NCBI RefSeq assembly: GCF_009380165.1 | Contig: NZ_WHUF01000004.1 | Location: 310,001 to 374,000, forward strand | From: Rugamonas rivuli | GTDB taxonomy: Bacteria > Pseudomonadota > Gammaproteobacteria > Burkholderiales > Burkholderiaceae_D | DNA: 64,000 nucleotides | Reading direction: 5' to 3' | Shown here: positions 30,515 through 39,656 of the stretch, in pieces | Position numbering within the stretch: the first letter of the stretch is position 1 | Layout: every line of letters begins with the position of its first letter | Position numbers and translations under genes: made by a program | Notes under the pieces: generated by a model | Told to the model about the DNA's origin: nothing | What the model saw: only the letters and a program-made list of their open reading frames with translations | Databases searched by the model: none

Positions 30515-31243
30515 TTAGTCCGGTTCGATCACCAGTTGTACGGCGGCGCTGCTGAAATTGGAGATGCCGTATTCGAACGGCTTGCCGTCCTGGTCGACAT
30601 AGACGGTTTCCACATACAGGATAGGCAGCGAGGTCGGTTGCCCCAGTTGCTGCGCCACTTCGTTGGTCGGCAGGCGCGCGGTGATGCGGCTCAATTTGCG
30701 CTGGAACTGCTCGACGCCGAACTGCGCCAGCGCCAGGTGCGTCTTGCCCGCCTTCGAATACGCCTCGCCGAATCCTTCGAAGCGCGGCAGCGGAAAGTAC
30801 TGGGTGCATACGCCGATCACTTTGCCGTCGACCACGTCCAGCGAATTAACCGCCAGCGTCTTCGCGCGCGAAGTCAGGTCGAGCAGGCCGGCGATCTCCG
30901 CCGAAGGCCGCAGGCTTTCCCAGTCGAGTATCTCGCTCTTGCCGACACGGCGCGCTTTGACGACGCTGTGCGCAAGGCGCGTACGACGGCCTATCTGGTA
31001 ATCGATGAAGTCCTCGCGCACGAAGGTGCCACGGCCGTGCACCACTTCCACCATGCCTTGCTCGACCAGGGCCTTCACCGCCTGCCGCACCGTATGCCGG
31101 TTGACGGCGTAACGTTCCGCCAGTTCCGTTTCGTTCGGCAGGCGCCCTTGCAGGCGGCCGCCCAGGATCTCATTGCCCAGCGACTCCTGGATCTGCTTCC
31201 AGACGGTGGTGCCGGCCTGGCGGACGATCATATTTTCAGACAT
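30515..31243 (-). CDS. phnF: GntR/HutC family repressor PhnF
   Basis: A 242-residue regulator with an N-terminal winged helix of GntR type (NEILGGRLQGRLPNETELAERYAVNRHTVRQAVKAL, GRGTFV) and a C-terminal UTRA ligand domain. It matches PhnF-type regulators of phosphonate genes and is encoded inside the operon it should control, 75 bp after phnX. Two palindromes upstream of phnS match the HutC-subfamily consensus. The ligand could be 2-AEP or phosphonoacetaldehyde. Confidence 0.88.
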   Translation of the reverse strand: MSENMIVRQAGTTVWKQIQESLGNEILGGRLQGRLPNETELAERYAVNRHTVRQAVKALVEQGMVEVVHGRGTFVREDFIDYQIGRRTRLAHSVVKARRVGKSEILDWESLRPSAEIAGLLDLTSRAKTLAVNSLDVVDGKVIGVCTQYFPLPRFEGFGEAYSKAGKTHLALAQFGVEQFQRKLSRITARLPTNEVAQQLGQPTSLPILYVETVYVDQDGKPFEYGISNFSSAAVQLVIEPD

Positions 31244-31318
31244 TCAGCAGTACTCCATCGGGCGGAAAAAGGGACCGCGCCGATTGTCGCATATTTGCCG
31301 TGGAAGTGGTACGCGCGC

Positions 31319-32164
31319 CTATGGCCGCTCCCCCAGACGCAGCCTGGCCTCGATCAGCGCGATCGCCTCCGGCAGCCCGGCGATGCTGTCGATGACATAG
31401 TGGGCGCCAGCCGACAGCAGCTTGTCCGCCGCCGCCGCGCCAAGGCGCTCGCGCTCGGATTCGGGCAGCGCCGCCAGTTGCTGCTCCGTCAGGCCGACCT
31501 CATTGCCGGACATGGCCACGCCCACCGTCCACATGCCCGCAGCCAGGCCTTCCGCGATGCCGGGAGTGGTATCGTCGATCTTGACGCAGGCCGGCAAGTC
31601 CTTCACGCCCAGCGCGATCACGTTTTCCAGCGCCATCCATGGGCCGGGGCGGCCGCCCGGCGGCAGGTCATCGGTGGCGACGGCGTGATCCACCACCACG
31701 CCATCGGCGACGGCCTTGGGCAGCAGCTTGTCCATCACCACGCGTGGATAACCGGAACAGGAGCCGATCTTCACGCCACGCGCACGCAGCGTGGACAGCA
31801 CCTCAACCGCGCCGCGGATCGGGCTGGAATACTGCCCGACGCGCTCCACCTGCAACGGCAGGAAGGCGCTGTACAGCGCATCGACATCGGCATTCGCCAT
31901 CGGTGCGCCGAGGCGCTCCAGCCAGCGCTGGGAGACGCCGTCCTGGCGGCCCAGCGCCTGTATGTGGTCCCACTTGGCCAATCCCATCGGCACGCGGGCC
32001 TCCGCCAGCGAGATGTCCACACCGAAGCCGGCGAAGGCGTCGATCAATACCTGCGTCGGCGCGAACGAACCGAAATCGACCAGGGTGCCGGCCCAGTCGA
32101 AGATGACCGCCTGCACGCCGCCCTTGTAGGCCGGCGCTCGCTGGCTGTTTGTAATGATGTTCAT
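31319..32164 (-). CDS. phnX: Phosphonoacetaldehyde hydrolase (phosphonatase)
   Basis: A HAD enzyme of 281 residues that splits the C-P bond of phosphonoacetaldehyde to acetaldehyde and phosphate. It has the nucleophile motif FDWAGTLVDFG, the Schiff-base Lys in MGLAKWDHIQALG, and KIDDTTPGIAEGLAAGMWTVGV. The ATG at 32164 has a GAGGAT site; longer frames upstream overlap phnW and are rejected. It works directly after PhnW. Confidence 0.95.
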   Translation of the reverse strand: MNIITNSQRAPAYKGGVQAVIFDWAGTLVDFGSFAPTQVLIDAFAGFGVDISLAEARVPMGLAKWDHIQALGRQDGVSQRWLERLGAPMANADVDALYSAFLPLQVERVGQYSSPIRGAVEVLSTLRARGVKIGSCSGYPRVVMDKLLPKAVADGVVVDHAVATDDLPPGGRPGPWMALENVIALGVKDLPACVKIDDTTPGIAEGLAAGMWTVGVAMSGNEVGLTEQQLAALPESERERLGAAAADKLLSAGAHYVIDSIAGLPEAIALIEARLRLGERP

Positions 32165-32180
32165 GCTTGATATCCTCAGG

Positions 32181-33293
32181 TTAGTTGGTCTGCATACCCA
32201 TGTCCGCCAGCACGCTGGCGATAGCCGCGACGCCGCGCTCCATGTCGCCGGAGTCGATGGCGCCGATACAGCCAACGCGGAAGGTCTCCACCGCCGTCAG
32301 CTTGCCCGGGTACAGGATCACGCCGTGCTCCTTCACCCGTCGATAGAACTCGGTGAAATTCCAGTTCGGATGGTCTGGCGCATGGACGGTAACGATGATC
32401 GGCGCCTGTATCGACGACGGCAGGAAGGAGCGCAGTCCGATGGCGGCCAATCCATCGATCAGTGTTTCGCAATTGGCTTCGTAGCGCGCCAGGCGTGATG
32501 GCTGGCCGCCCTGCTCTTCATACTGGTCCAGTGCGCAGTCGAATGCCGCCACCACGTGCGTGGGCGGCGTGTAGCGCCACTGGCCGGTCCTGCTCATGTA
32601 GCGCCATTGGTCGTGCAGGTCCAGCGACAGCGAATGCGAGCGGCCTTCCGCCTGCTCCAGCGCATCGGTACGCGCAAGCACAAAGCCCATGCCCGGCACG
32701 CCCTCCAGGCACTTGTTGCTGGAGCCGACCACCGCTTCGAAAGCCAGTTCGCGGCAGGACAAAGGCAATGCGCCGAAAGCGCTCATGGCGTCGATCACCA
32801 GCTTGCGGCCTGCGGCGGCGACTTCGTGGGCGATGTCGGCCAGCGGATTGAGGATGCCGGTGCTGGTCTCGCAGTAGATCACACCGACGTGGGTGATATC
32901 GGGATCGGCGGCCAAACGTTCGCGCACCACAGCCGGATCGACCGGCGAGGTCTCGCCGAAATCGGCGACGTCGACGCGGCGGCCCATCATGGCGGTGAGC
33001 TGCGCCATGCGCTTGCCGTAGGCGCCGTTCACCAGCACCAGCAGCTTGCCGTCACGCGGCATCAGCGTGCCGATGGCCGCTTCCACGGCGAATGTGCCGG
33101 ACCCCTGCAGTGGCACGCAAGCGTAGTTGTCGCCGCCGTCGATGATGGAAAGCAGACGGCGGCCAAGGCGCGCGGTCAGCGCATTGAAGTCGCCGTCCCA
33201 CGAACCCCAGTCGTGCAGCATGGCGTTCTTGGTACGGGCGGTGGTGGTCAGGGGACCAGGAGTTAACAGCAGTGGTGCTTGCATGGATGTCAT
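32181..33293 (-). CDS. phnW: 2-aminoethylphosphonate:pyruvate aminotransferase
   Basis: A class V PLP aminotransferase of 370 residues. It converts 2-AEP and pyruvate to phosphonoacetaldehyde and alanine. Features are [24 protein letters not shown], the PLP-binding Lys in [13 protein letters not shown] and YTPPTHVV. A start at 33284 (second Met) is also possible. It lies 16 bp before phnX and 30 bp after the permease gene. Confidence 0.96.
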   Translation of the reverse strand: MTSMQAPLLLTPGPLTTTARTKNAMLHDWGSWDGDFNALTARLGRRLLSIIDGGDNYACVPLQGSGTFAVEAAIGTLMPRDGKLLVLVNGAYGKRMAQLTAMMGRRVDVADFGETSPVDPAVVRERLAADPDITHVGVIYCETSTGILNPLADIAHEVAAAGRKLVIDAMSAFGALPLSCRELAFEAVVGSSNKCLEGVPGMGFVLARTDALEQAEGRSHSLSLDLHDQWRYMSRTGQWRYTPPTHVVAAFDCALDQYEEQGGQPSRLARYEANCETLIDGLAAIGLRSFLPSSIQAPIIVTVHAPDHPNWNFTEFYRRVKEHGVILYPGKLTAVETFRVGCIGAIDSGDMERGVAAIASVLADMGMQTN

Positions 33294-33323
33294 ATCAAGT
33301 GAGGTAAAAAAATGTAAAAAAAC

Positions 33324-35027
33324 TCAGGCAGCACGCCAGCTTTGCAGGCGCCGTTCGCACCACCAGCCCAGGGCATTCAGCACCAGGGATACGAGGCAGG
33401 AACTGCCAACAATCAGCGTGGCCATGGCGGCGGCTGCGGCGGTATCGCCAGAATCGTCCATGTTCAACACCGCCAGCGACGCCAGTTCGGTATCCGGGCG
33501 ATAGAGGAAGATCACGCAGCTCACCGTCGTCATGCAGGAGACGAACAGATAGCGGAACACGTTCAACATGGACGGCAGCACCATGGGCAAGGTGACGCGC
33601 AGGCAGCAGACCCACCAATGACGTCCAAGGCTACGGGAGGCGGCTTCGATTTCACCGTCGATCTGGCGCAGCGATGTCGTCAACGTCAGGTGCGCCGTGG
33701 TGTAGAAGTGGCTGACGCACGAAGCCACCAGCACCGTCATGCCGCCATACAGGCCATGCAACGGATTGGCTGGAGCGCTGAAGAACAGCACGTAGCCCAG
33801 TCCCAGCACCATGCCCGGCACCGCCATCGGTATGATGGCAATGGCACGCGACAGCGGCACGGCGATGCGCGACTGTGGCATCTTCTCCATCAGATAAGCG
33901 TTAAGGAACACCAGCAACGTGCCAGCCAGCGCACTGGTCCCGGACAGCAAAAGGCTGTTGAGGAAAGAACGCCAGCCGCCGCCATCCTGATGTTCGAAAT
34001 CGAAGTGCGCCAAAGTCAGCTCAGTGTTGTATGGCCACAGCTTGATGAACGCCGCCGCGACCGCAACGCCGGTCAGCGCCACCAGGAACAGCGCTACCGC
34101 GCAGCAGGCTGCCGACAGCGCCGTATCGCGCCATGCGTTCGGCGCGGCGCGGTATTGCACCGAACGGCCGTTCATGGCGCCTTGCGCGCGCTTCGCGACA
34201 CGGCGCTCGATGACAAAGCTGGCCAGCGCCGGCAGCAGCAACAGCAGGCCGATGACGGATCCTCGATTGAAGTTCTGCTGCCCCAGCACCTGCTTGTATG
34301 CCTCCAGTGCCAGCACATTGGTCTGACCGCCGATCACCTTGGGCACGCCGAAGTCCGTCACCACCATCGTCAGTACCAGCGTGGCGGCGGACACCAGGCC
34401 ATAGCGGGCATTCGGCAACGTGATGGTGAGGAAGCGCCGCACCGGTCCGGCGCCCAGCGCCACCGCCGCTTCGTACAAACGCGCATCCGCCACCGACAGC
34501 GCGGCGGTCAGGATCAGCAAGGCGTGCGGAAAAGTGTAGAAGGCTTCGCCCAGCACAATGCCGAGCGGACCATAGATCGTTGCGCCGCCCAGCCAGCCCT
34601 TGATCAGTCCCTGATTGCCAAACAGGTAGACCAGCGAAATCGCCGGCATCAGCGACGGCGCCAGCAGCGGCGACAAGGCGATCAAGCGCAGCCAGGGCTT
34701 GCCGGGGACGCGGGAACGTGTCAGCGCGAAAGCGAATACGAAGGCGGCAGGCAGCACCAGCATCAACGTCATCGCAGCCAGCTTCAGGCTGTTCCAGGCG
34801 GCGGCCTGGATGCGCTCCTCGGCGACGGTCCGCACAACCTGCGACAGGCCGACAAACGCGCCGCTGGAGTCCTGCCCCGCCTTGATAAAAATGGCCGCCA
34901 GCGGCAGCGCGACAAACAACATCAACGCCGCCACGCAAAGCCATTGCAGCAGGCCGGCGATCCGCTCGTCGATACCTTGCAGGCCGGCGCCGAAGCGGAT
35001 GAAACGCGGCATCGTCAATCCGCTCAT
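33324..35027 (-). CDS. 2-AEP ABC transporter permease, two fused permease domains
   Basis: A 567-residue inner-membrane protein with two BPD-type permease halves, each with about six membrane segments and an EAA-like loop (EAAVALGAGPVRRFLTITLPNARYG in the first half; EIEAASRSLGRHWWVCCLRVTLPMVLPS in the second). This fused form matches the PhnU-like permease of putative 2-AEP importers. Its start overlaps the ATPase stop by four bases. Confidence 0.93.
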   Translation of the reverse strand: MSGLTMPRFIRFGAGLQGIDERIAGLLQWLCVAALMLFVALPLAAIFIKAGQDSSGAFVGLSQVVRTVAEERIQAAAWNSLKLAAMTLMLVLPAAFVFAFALTRSRVPGKPWLRLIALSPLLAPSLMPAISLVYLFGNQGLIKGWLGGATIYGPLGIVLGEAFYTFPHALLILTAALSVADARLYEAAVALGAGPVRRFLTITLPNARYGLVSAATLVLTMVVTDFGVPKVIGGQTNVLALEAYKQVLGQQNFNRGSVIGLLLLLPALASFVIERRVAKRAQGAMNGRSVQYRAAPNAWRDTALSAACCAVALFLVALTGVAVAAAFIKLWPYNTELTLAHFDFEHQDGGGWRSFLNSLLLSGTSALAGTLLVFLNAYLMEKMPQSRIAVPLSRAIAIIPMAVPGMVLGLGYVLFFSAPANPLHGLYGGMTVLVASCVSHFYTTAHLTLTTSLRQIDGEIEAASRSLGRHWWVCCLRVTLPMVLPSMLNVFRYLFVSCMTTVSCVIFLYRPDTELASLAVLNMDDSGDTAAAAAMATLIVGSSCLVSLVLNALGWWCERRLQSWRAA

Positions 35028-36133
35028 GCCGCACCATCGACGAAATAACGCACCTTGTGCGGTGCGATCGAAACGGGCACGCGCTGGCCGGGCACCAGCA
35101 GTTCATATCCGGGCTCGTTGCGCGCCACATCGACCGTCAGCTCGACATGGCGCTCGGCCGCCAGCGTCAGCACCGCGCGCCGCACGCCGCCGAGAAAGTC
35201 CACGCGTTCCACGATCGCCATCGTCATGCTGCCGCCGGCCGACCAATGCGGCTCGACGCAGATATCCTCCGGGCGGCAAAACGCCGTCGCGGCGCGCGCG
35301 CCCACCGGCAGGCTGAGTCCAAACGACATATCGCCCGCCGTTACAAGCCCGGCTTCGTTCTGGTGCACCGGCAGCCAGTTGGCGCAGCCGACGAAATCGG
35401 CGACAAAGCGTGTGGCGGGTTCGCGATAGATCTGCTCCGGCGTTCCGACCTGCTCGATGCGGCCATGCGCCATGACGGCGATGGTGTCGGCGATGGCCAG
35501 CGCTTCCTCCTGGTCGTGCGTCACCATGATGGCGGTGATGCCCAGCCGGCGCTGCAAGCTGCGCAACTCCTGCCGCAGATTGTCGCGCACCCGCGCATCC
35601 AGCGCGGACAGGGGTTCGTCCAGCAGCAGAAGACTGGGCGACGTCGCCAGGGCCCGCGCCAGCGCCACGCGCTGCTGCTGCCCGCCCGACAGCTGCGCCG
35701 GATAGTGCTCCTGCTTGCCGTCCAGCTCCACCATCTGCAGCAGCTGCGCGACGCGCGCGCTGCGCTCCTTGCGCGGCAGCTTCAATGCGTATGCCACGTT
35801 CTCCGCCACCGTCAGGTTGGGGAACAGGGCATACGATTGGAAGACGATGCCGTAATCGCGCTTGGCCGGCGGCAGGATGCCGATATCGCGCCCGCCCATC
35901 ACGACCACCCCGCCATCCTGCGCCTCCAGTCCGGCGATCACCCGCAGCAGCGTCGTCTTGCCGCAGCCGGATGGGCCAAGCAGGCAAAGGAACTCGCCAC
36001 GCCGCACCGTCAGGTCGATCTGGTCCAGCACCAGCGTCGAACCGAAACGCTTGCTAACGCCTTCAATGCGCAACCAGTCCGCCTGCGGCGATGCGAGTTC
36101 TGGCACGGACAACGGGAAATCGGTCTGCTTCAT
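35024..36133 (-). CDS. 2-AEP ABC transporter ATP-binding protein
   Basis: A 369-residue ATPase of the PotA/FbpC type. Walker A is GPSGCGKTT, the Q-loop VFQSYALFPNLT, the signature LSGGQQQR, Walker B LLLLDEPLSAL and the switch His in VTHDQEEA; a C-terminal TOBE domain follows. The ATG at 36133 has an AGGAAC site; the frame further upstream would run into phnS and is rejected. Confidence 0.94.
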   Translation of the reverse strand: MKQTDFPLSVPELASPQADWLRIEGVSKRFGSTLVLDQIDLTVRRGEFLCLLGPSGCGKTTLLRVIAGLEAQDGGVVVMGGRDIGILPPAKRDYGIVFQSYALFPNLTVAENVAYALKLPRKERSARVAQLLQMVELDGKQEHYPAQLSGGQQQRVALARALATSPSLLLLDEPLSALDARVRDNLRQELRSLQRRLGITAIMVTHDQEEALAIADTIAVMAHGRIEQVGTPEQIYREPATRFVADFVGCANWLPVHQNEAGLVTAGDMSFGLSLPVGARAATAFCRPEDICVEPHWSAGGSMTMAIVERVDFLGGVRRAVLTLAAERHVELTVDVARNEPGYELLVPGQRVPVSIAPHKVRYFVDGAA

Positions 36134-36143
36134 GTTCCTGCCC

Positions 36144-37163
36144 TTATTTCGGCTCTGCCTTGCCGTCGTAGCGCCGGGTCCATTCGGCCAGGATGCGTTC
36201 ACGCTCGCGCGCGGACCATTTCAGATCCTGCTTGATCAGCAGCGTTTCGTAGCCGGCTGGGATGGCGGGGTGCGGCTTGGTAATGCCGGGATACGCGACG
36301 ATGGCGAAGTTTTTCGCAAACAGTTCATTGGCCGACCGCGATGCCGACCAATCGGCCAGCTTGCGCGCCGCTTCCTGGTTCTTGCTGCCTTTGAGGATGG
36401 CGGTCGCCTCGATGTCCCAGCCCAGGCCTTCTTTCGGCAGCACCACGTCCAGCGGCGCACCGCCTTCCTTCAGCTTGGCGGCGCGGTACTCGAACGAGAT
36501 CCCGATGGGGAACTCGCCGGCAGCCGCCTGTTTGCACGGCTTGGAGCCGGAGTGCGTGTACTGGGCGATGTTCTCATGCAGCTTGTCCATGAAGGTCCAG
36601 CCCTCTTTTTCGCCGAACAGCGACAGCCACGCGGTCACGTCGAAATAGCCGGTGCCGCTGGAAGCAGGATGCGGCATGACGATCTTGCCCTTGTACTCGG
36701 GCTTGAGCAGATCCTTCCACGATTCCGGTTTCTTCAATCCCAGCTTGGCCGCTTCCACCGTGTTGAAGCAGATCGCCGCGCCCCACACATCCATGCCCAC
36801 CCAGCTCGGTGGCACAGCGCTGTCGACATAGCGCTTGGACAGCTTGTCGACATCCTTGGGCGAGTAAGGCTGCAGCATGCCTTCCTTGTCCAGCAACAGC
36901 AGCGCGGTGGCGGCCACGCCCATCACCACGTCGGCTTGCGGTGCGGCTTTTTCGGCCAGCAGCCTGGCGGCGATGATGCCGTGCGAATCACGCACCCATT
37001 TGAGCTTGATGTCCGGATTGTCGGCTTCGAATTTCGCTTGATAGGCTTTCAGTTGGTCCGCCTCCAATGCGGTGTACACGGTCAGCGTGGTGTCGGCATG
37101 CGCCGCCAGCGCGCCCATGGACAGGACGGCGGCGAGCGACTTGCGAATATATGAGACGGACAT
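36144..37163 (-). CDS. 2-AEP ABC transporter substrate-binding protein
   Basis: A 339-residue periplasmic binding protein; signal peptide MSVSYIRKSLAAVLSMGALAAHA starts at 37163 with a CTGGAG site. It belongs to the family-1/iron-type fold (LTVYTALEADQLKAYQAKFE, ADVVMGVAATALLLLDKEG, HPASSGTGYFDV) seen in putative 2-AEP importers. It is the first gene of the phn operon. Confidence 0.93.
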   Translation of the reverse strand: MSVSYIRKSLAAVLSMGALAAHADTTLTVYTALEADQLKAYQAKFEADNPDIKLKWVRDSHGIIAARLLAEKAAPQADVVMGVAATALLLLDKEGMLQPYSPKDVDKLSKRYVDSAVPPSWVGMDVWGAAICFNTVEAAKLGLKKPESWKDLLKPEYKGKIVMPHPASSGTGYFDVTAWLSLFGEKEGWTFMDKLHENIAQYTHSGSKPCKQAAAGEFPIGISFEYRAAKLKEGGAPLDVVLPKEGLGWDIEATAILKGSKNQEAARKLADWSASRSANELFAKNFAIVAYPGITKPHPAIPAGYETLLIKQDLKWSARERERILAEWTRRYDGKAEPK

Positions 37164-37222
37164 CTGCAGCTCCAGAAAGTTGAACGAGAACGCCATCTTA
37201 GCCATCGAATGTGACGGCTCAA

Positions 37223-37236
37223 TGACATCTAGATGT
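37223..37236. promoter_or_regulatory. Putative PhnF operator 1
   Basis: GACATCTAGATGTC is a perfect 14-bp palindrome 60 bp before the phnS start. The core TCTAGA is shared with the second site. GntR/HutC-subfamily regulators such as PhnF bind short dyads of this shape. Confidence 0.6.
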
Positions 37237-37267
37237 CTGTATTTTTATTTTGATCTCGATATTTAGT

Positions 37268-37277
37268 CGTCTAGACG
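37268..37277. promoter_or_regulatory. Putative PhnF operator 2
   Basis: CGTCTAGACG is a perfect 10-bp palindrome containing GTCTAGAC, which fits the HutC-subfamily consensus GT-N-TA-N-AC. Its centre is 43 bp from that of the first site, about four helical turns, so dimers on the same DNA face could cooperate. It sits between the divergent phnS and porin genes. Confidence 0.6.
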
Positions 37278-37371
37278 TCACGATCTTGTAATAATCGGCG
37301 ATTAAGCTTCGGCGCTCAGGCATCGGACCTGGCATGGGCACCTCTTCTACTCTTCATCGGGAATCAACGGA

Positions 37372-38406
37372 ATGAACAAACAACTCCTCGCCGCCGCGTT
37401 GTGCGCGGCCTGCACCGGCGGCGCGCTGGCACAATCGAACGTCGCCATCTACGGCGTGCTGGATGTCGGCGTCGCCACCGTCTCCGGCGCCACCGCCGGC
37501 AGCTCGGGCTTCAACGGCAACGACACCAAGATGCAAAGCGGGACGCTGCAAGGCAGCCGTATCGGCTTCAAGGGCGCGGAAGACCTGGGCAACGGACTGT
37601 CGGCCATCTTCACGCTGGAATCAGGCATCCTGGCCGACACCGGCGCCTCCGACCAGGGCGGCCTGCTGTTCGGCCGCCAGGCTTTCGTCGGCATCAAGAG
37701 CAATACGCTGGGCGCGATCACGATGGGCCGCCAGTACGGGCCGGAATACCTGGCGTGGAAACTGGTGGAGCCGATGGACGACGGCTTTGCCGGCGCGGGC
37801 AGCAATCTGTTCGCCACCAACGGTAAGCGCATCAACAACGCAGTGAAATACACGACGCCCACCGTCGGCGGCGTCACCGCAGACGTGCTGTATGGTTTCG
37901 GTGAAGTGGCCGGCAACAGCGCCGCCTCGCGCGACATCGGCGCGTCCGTCACGTACGCAGACGGCCCTGTGCTGTTCAAGGCCGGCTACAACTCGCTGAA
38001 CAACGCCACCGCCAGCGACAAGTCGACCAACTATGTCCTCAGCGGCAGCTACAACTTCCAGGTGCTGAAGGCGATCGTCATCTACGGCAGCAACAAGGGA
38101 AGCGGCAGCACCGACAATCGCGACCTGCTGCTCGGCGCATCGATCCCGTTCGGCGCCAACACGCTGCTGGCGAGCTATATCCGCAAAGACGACAAGAGCA
38201 GCGCCGACAAGGACGCGCATCAAATCGCCGTGACCTGGACCTACGATATGTCCAAGCGCACCATCGCCTACATGTCGGCGGCGCGCATGGTCAACAAGAA
38301 CGGCGCCGCGTACCATACCTACAGCGCGACACTGCCAACAGCGGGCCAGCCCGGCGCCGTGGGCGGCACGCGTGAGTTCAACGTCGGCCTGCGCCACGCC
38401 TTCTGA
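37372..38406 (+). CDS. Gram-negative porin, Burkholderiales type
   Basis: A 344-residue outer-membrane porin with signal peptide MNKQLLAAALCAACTGGALA. Typical parts are SNVAIYGVLDVGVATVSG, SRIGFKGAEDLGNGLSAIFTLESG, LFGRQAFVGIKSNTLGAITMGRQ and a C-terminal FNVGLRHAF ending in Phe as needed for the BAM complex. It is divergent from the phn operon, and both palindromes lie in the shared promoter region, so the porin may admit phosphonates and be co-regulated. Confidence 0.92.
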   Translation: MNKQLLAAALCAACTGGALAQSNVAIYGVLDVGVATVSGATAGSSGFNGNDTKMQSGTLQGSRIGFKGAEDLGNGLSAIFTLESGILADTGASDQGGLLFGRQAFVGIKSNTLGAITMGRQYGPEYLAWKLVEPMDDGFAGAGSNLFATNGKRINNAVKYTTPTVGGVTADVLYGFGEVAGNSAASRDIGASVTYADGPVLFKAGYNSLNNATASDKSTNYVLSGSYNFQVLKAIVIYGSNKGSGSTDNRDLLLGASIPFGANTLLASYIRKDDKSSADKDAHQIAVTWTYDMSKRTIAYMSAARMVNKNGAAYHTYSATLPTAGQPGAVGGTREFNVGLRHAF

Positions 38407-38418
38407 TTTTTTTACCAA

Positions 38419-38442
38419 CACGGGGATGGCGCCGTTCCCGTG
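38419..38442 (+). terminator. Hairpin after the porin gene
   Basis: CACGGGGA and TTCCCGTG pair around an 8-base loop, 13 bp after the porin stop. No U-tract follows, so it may act as a 3'-end stabiliser or Rho-dependent stop rather than a classic terminator. Confidence 0.4.
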
Positions 38443-38459
38443 CCTACACGCCAGCCACC

Positions 38460-38915
38460 ATGATTATTCGAAAAGCCGTCATCACCGACCTGCCCCGCCT
38501 TGCCGATCTGTTTTTTCAGCTGGGCTATCCCAATACCGTCACCGATCTTGAGCAGCGCTGGGATGAATTCAACAGCCGCGATGCCAATTGCTGGGTCGCC
38601 GCGAACGATGAAGGGATCATCGGCGTCGTCACGCAAAACTACGTGCTGCCGATGAACACGACGGCGCAGTATGCGGTGATCACCGCTTTCGTCGTCGATG
38701 AAACGATACGCCGAAGCGGCGCCGGCACGGCGCTCATTCGATGCGCGGAACAGGAAGCGGTGGCGCGCGGCTGCAGCCATACGGAACTCTCAAGCAGCAT
38801 GCGCCGGCCGCTTGCGCACCTGTTTTATGAGCACTATGGATTTACCGAAGTCCCCAAGCGCTACGTCAGGGAGTATTTCGCCCGCGCGCGTGCAGATCAT
38901 CGAACACCGGAATAA
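38460..38915 (+). CDS. GNAT family N-acetyltransferase
   Basis: A 151-residue GNAT protein (MIIRKAVITDLPRLADLFFQLGYPNTV). The acetyl-CoA loop is RRSGAGTALIRCAEQEAVARGC and the C-terminus has LAHLFYEHYGFTEVPKRYVREY. Substrate unknown. Its last 50 bp overlap the 3' end of the convergent DUF1275 gene, so the two C-termini are encoded on opposite strands of the same DNA. Confidence 0.88.
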   Translation: MIIRKAVITDLPRLADLFFQLGYPNTVTDLEQRWDEFNSRDANCWVAANDEGIIGVVTQNYVLPMNTTAQYAVITAFVVDETIRRSGAGTALIRCAEQEAVARGCSHTELSSSMRRPLAHLFYEHYGFTEVPKRYVREYFARARADHRTPE

Positions 38916-39609
38916 TCGCCAGCGACAGCAGCGCCAAAGCCAGCGGCACGGTGACGATGAAGCCCAGGTATTTGAAGCCGAAGGCGCCAGCCAGGCCGCC
39001 CAACAGGAACATCGCCAGCAAGGAACCCAGTAGCCGCAACTTGCCCCGGTCTGCCATGACCTTGTCCGCCGAGGCGCTGCTATTCCAGAAAAACAGTTTC
39101 CCCAGTTCGATGCCGATGTCCGTCACCAGGCCGGTGACATGTGTGGTGCGGATCTCGGCACGCGACACCTTGGTGACGATGGCGTTTTGCAGCCCCATGA
39201 CAAAGCACAGCAAAGCGACGATGGCCGATATCTGGCCGGAGGCGTCCAGCCGGGCGCCCATCAGCCCAAAGCACAGCAGCAGCGCGGCCTCCACGATCAG
39301 CGGCAGCGCATACTGGCTATGCGCGCCGCGCCGCCGTCCCCAGTTGATGAGGATCGCGGAAACCGCTGCGCCAGACAGAAACGCCAGCAACGACACCAGC
39401 CCCGCCGCCAACAGGCGCACCTCGCCCAGCGCGGCGTTGTCGGCCAGCGCGGAGACGATGCCGGACATGTGCGATGTGTACTGTCCCACTGCGAAAAAAC
39501 CGCCGGCATTGACCGCGCCGGCCACGAAGGCCAGCGAACGGCCAAGGCGGCGGTTGCTGATATCGGTGCGTTGCGGGCTGGTTAAAGCCCGCAGGTAGTG
39601 CATAGGCAT
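38866..39609 (-). CDS. DUF1275 (YoaK-type) membrane protein
   Basis: A 247-residue integral membrane protein of the DUF1275 family with about six membrane segments. Family features are LAFVAGAVNAGGFFAVGQYTSHMSG and MGLQNAIVTKVSRAEIRTTHVTG. The ATG at 39609 has a GGGAGG site; an upstream in-frame start at 39642 lacks one. Function unknown, possibly transport. Confidence 0.9.
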   Translation of the reverse strand: MPMHYLRALTSPQRTDISNRRLGRSLAFVAGAVNAGGFFAVGQYTSHMSGIVSALADNAALGEVRLLAAGLVSLLAFLSGAAVSAILINWGRRRGAHSQYALPLIVEAALLLCFGLMGARLDASGQISAIVALLCFVMGLQNAIVTKVSRAEIRTTHVTGLVTDIGIELGKLFFWNSSASADKVMADRGKLRLLGSLLAMFLLGGLAGAFGFKYLGFIVTVPLALALLSLAIIPVFDDLHARGRNTP

Positions 39610-39656
39610 GGTCGGCCTCCCTGTTGCTGTCGGCCCGACCATTGTATGCCATCACA

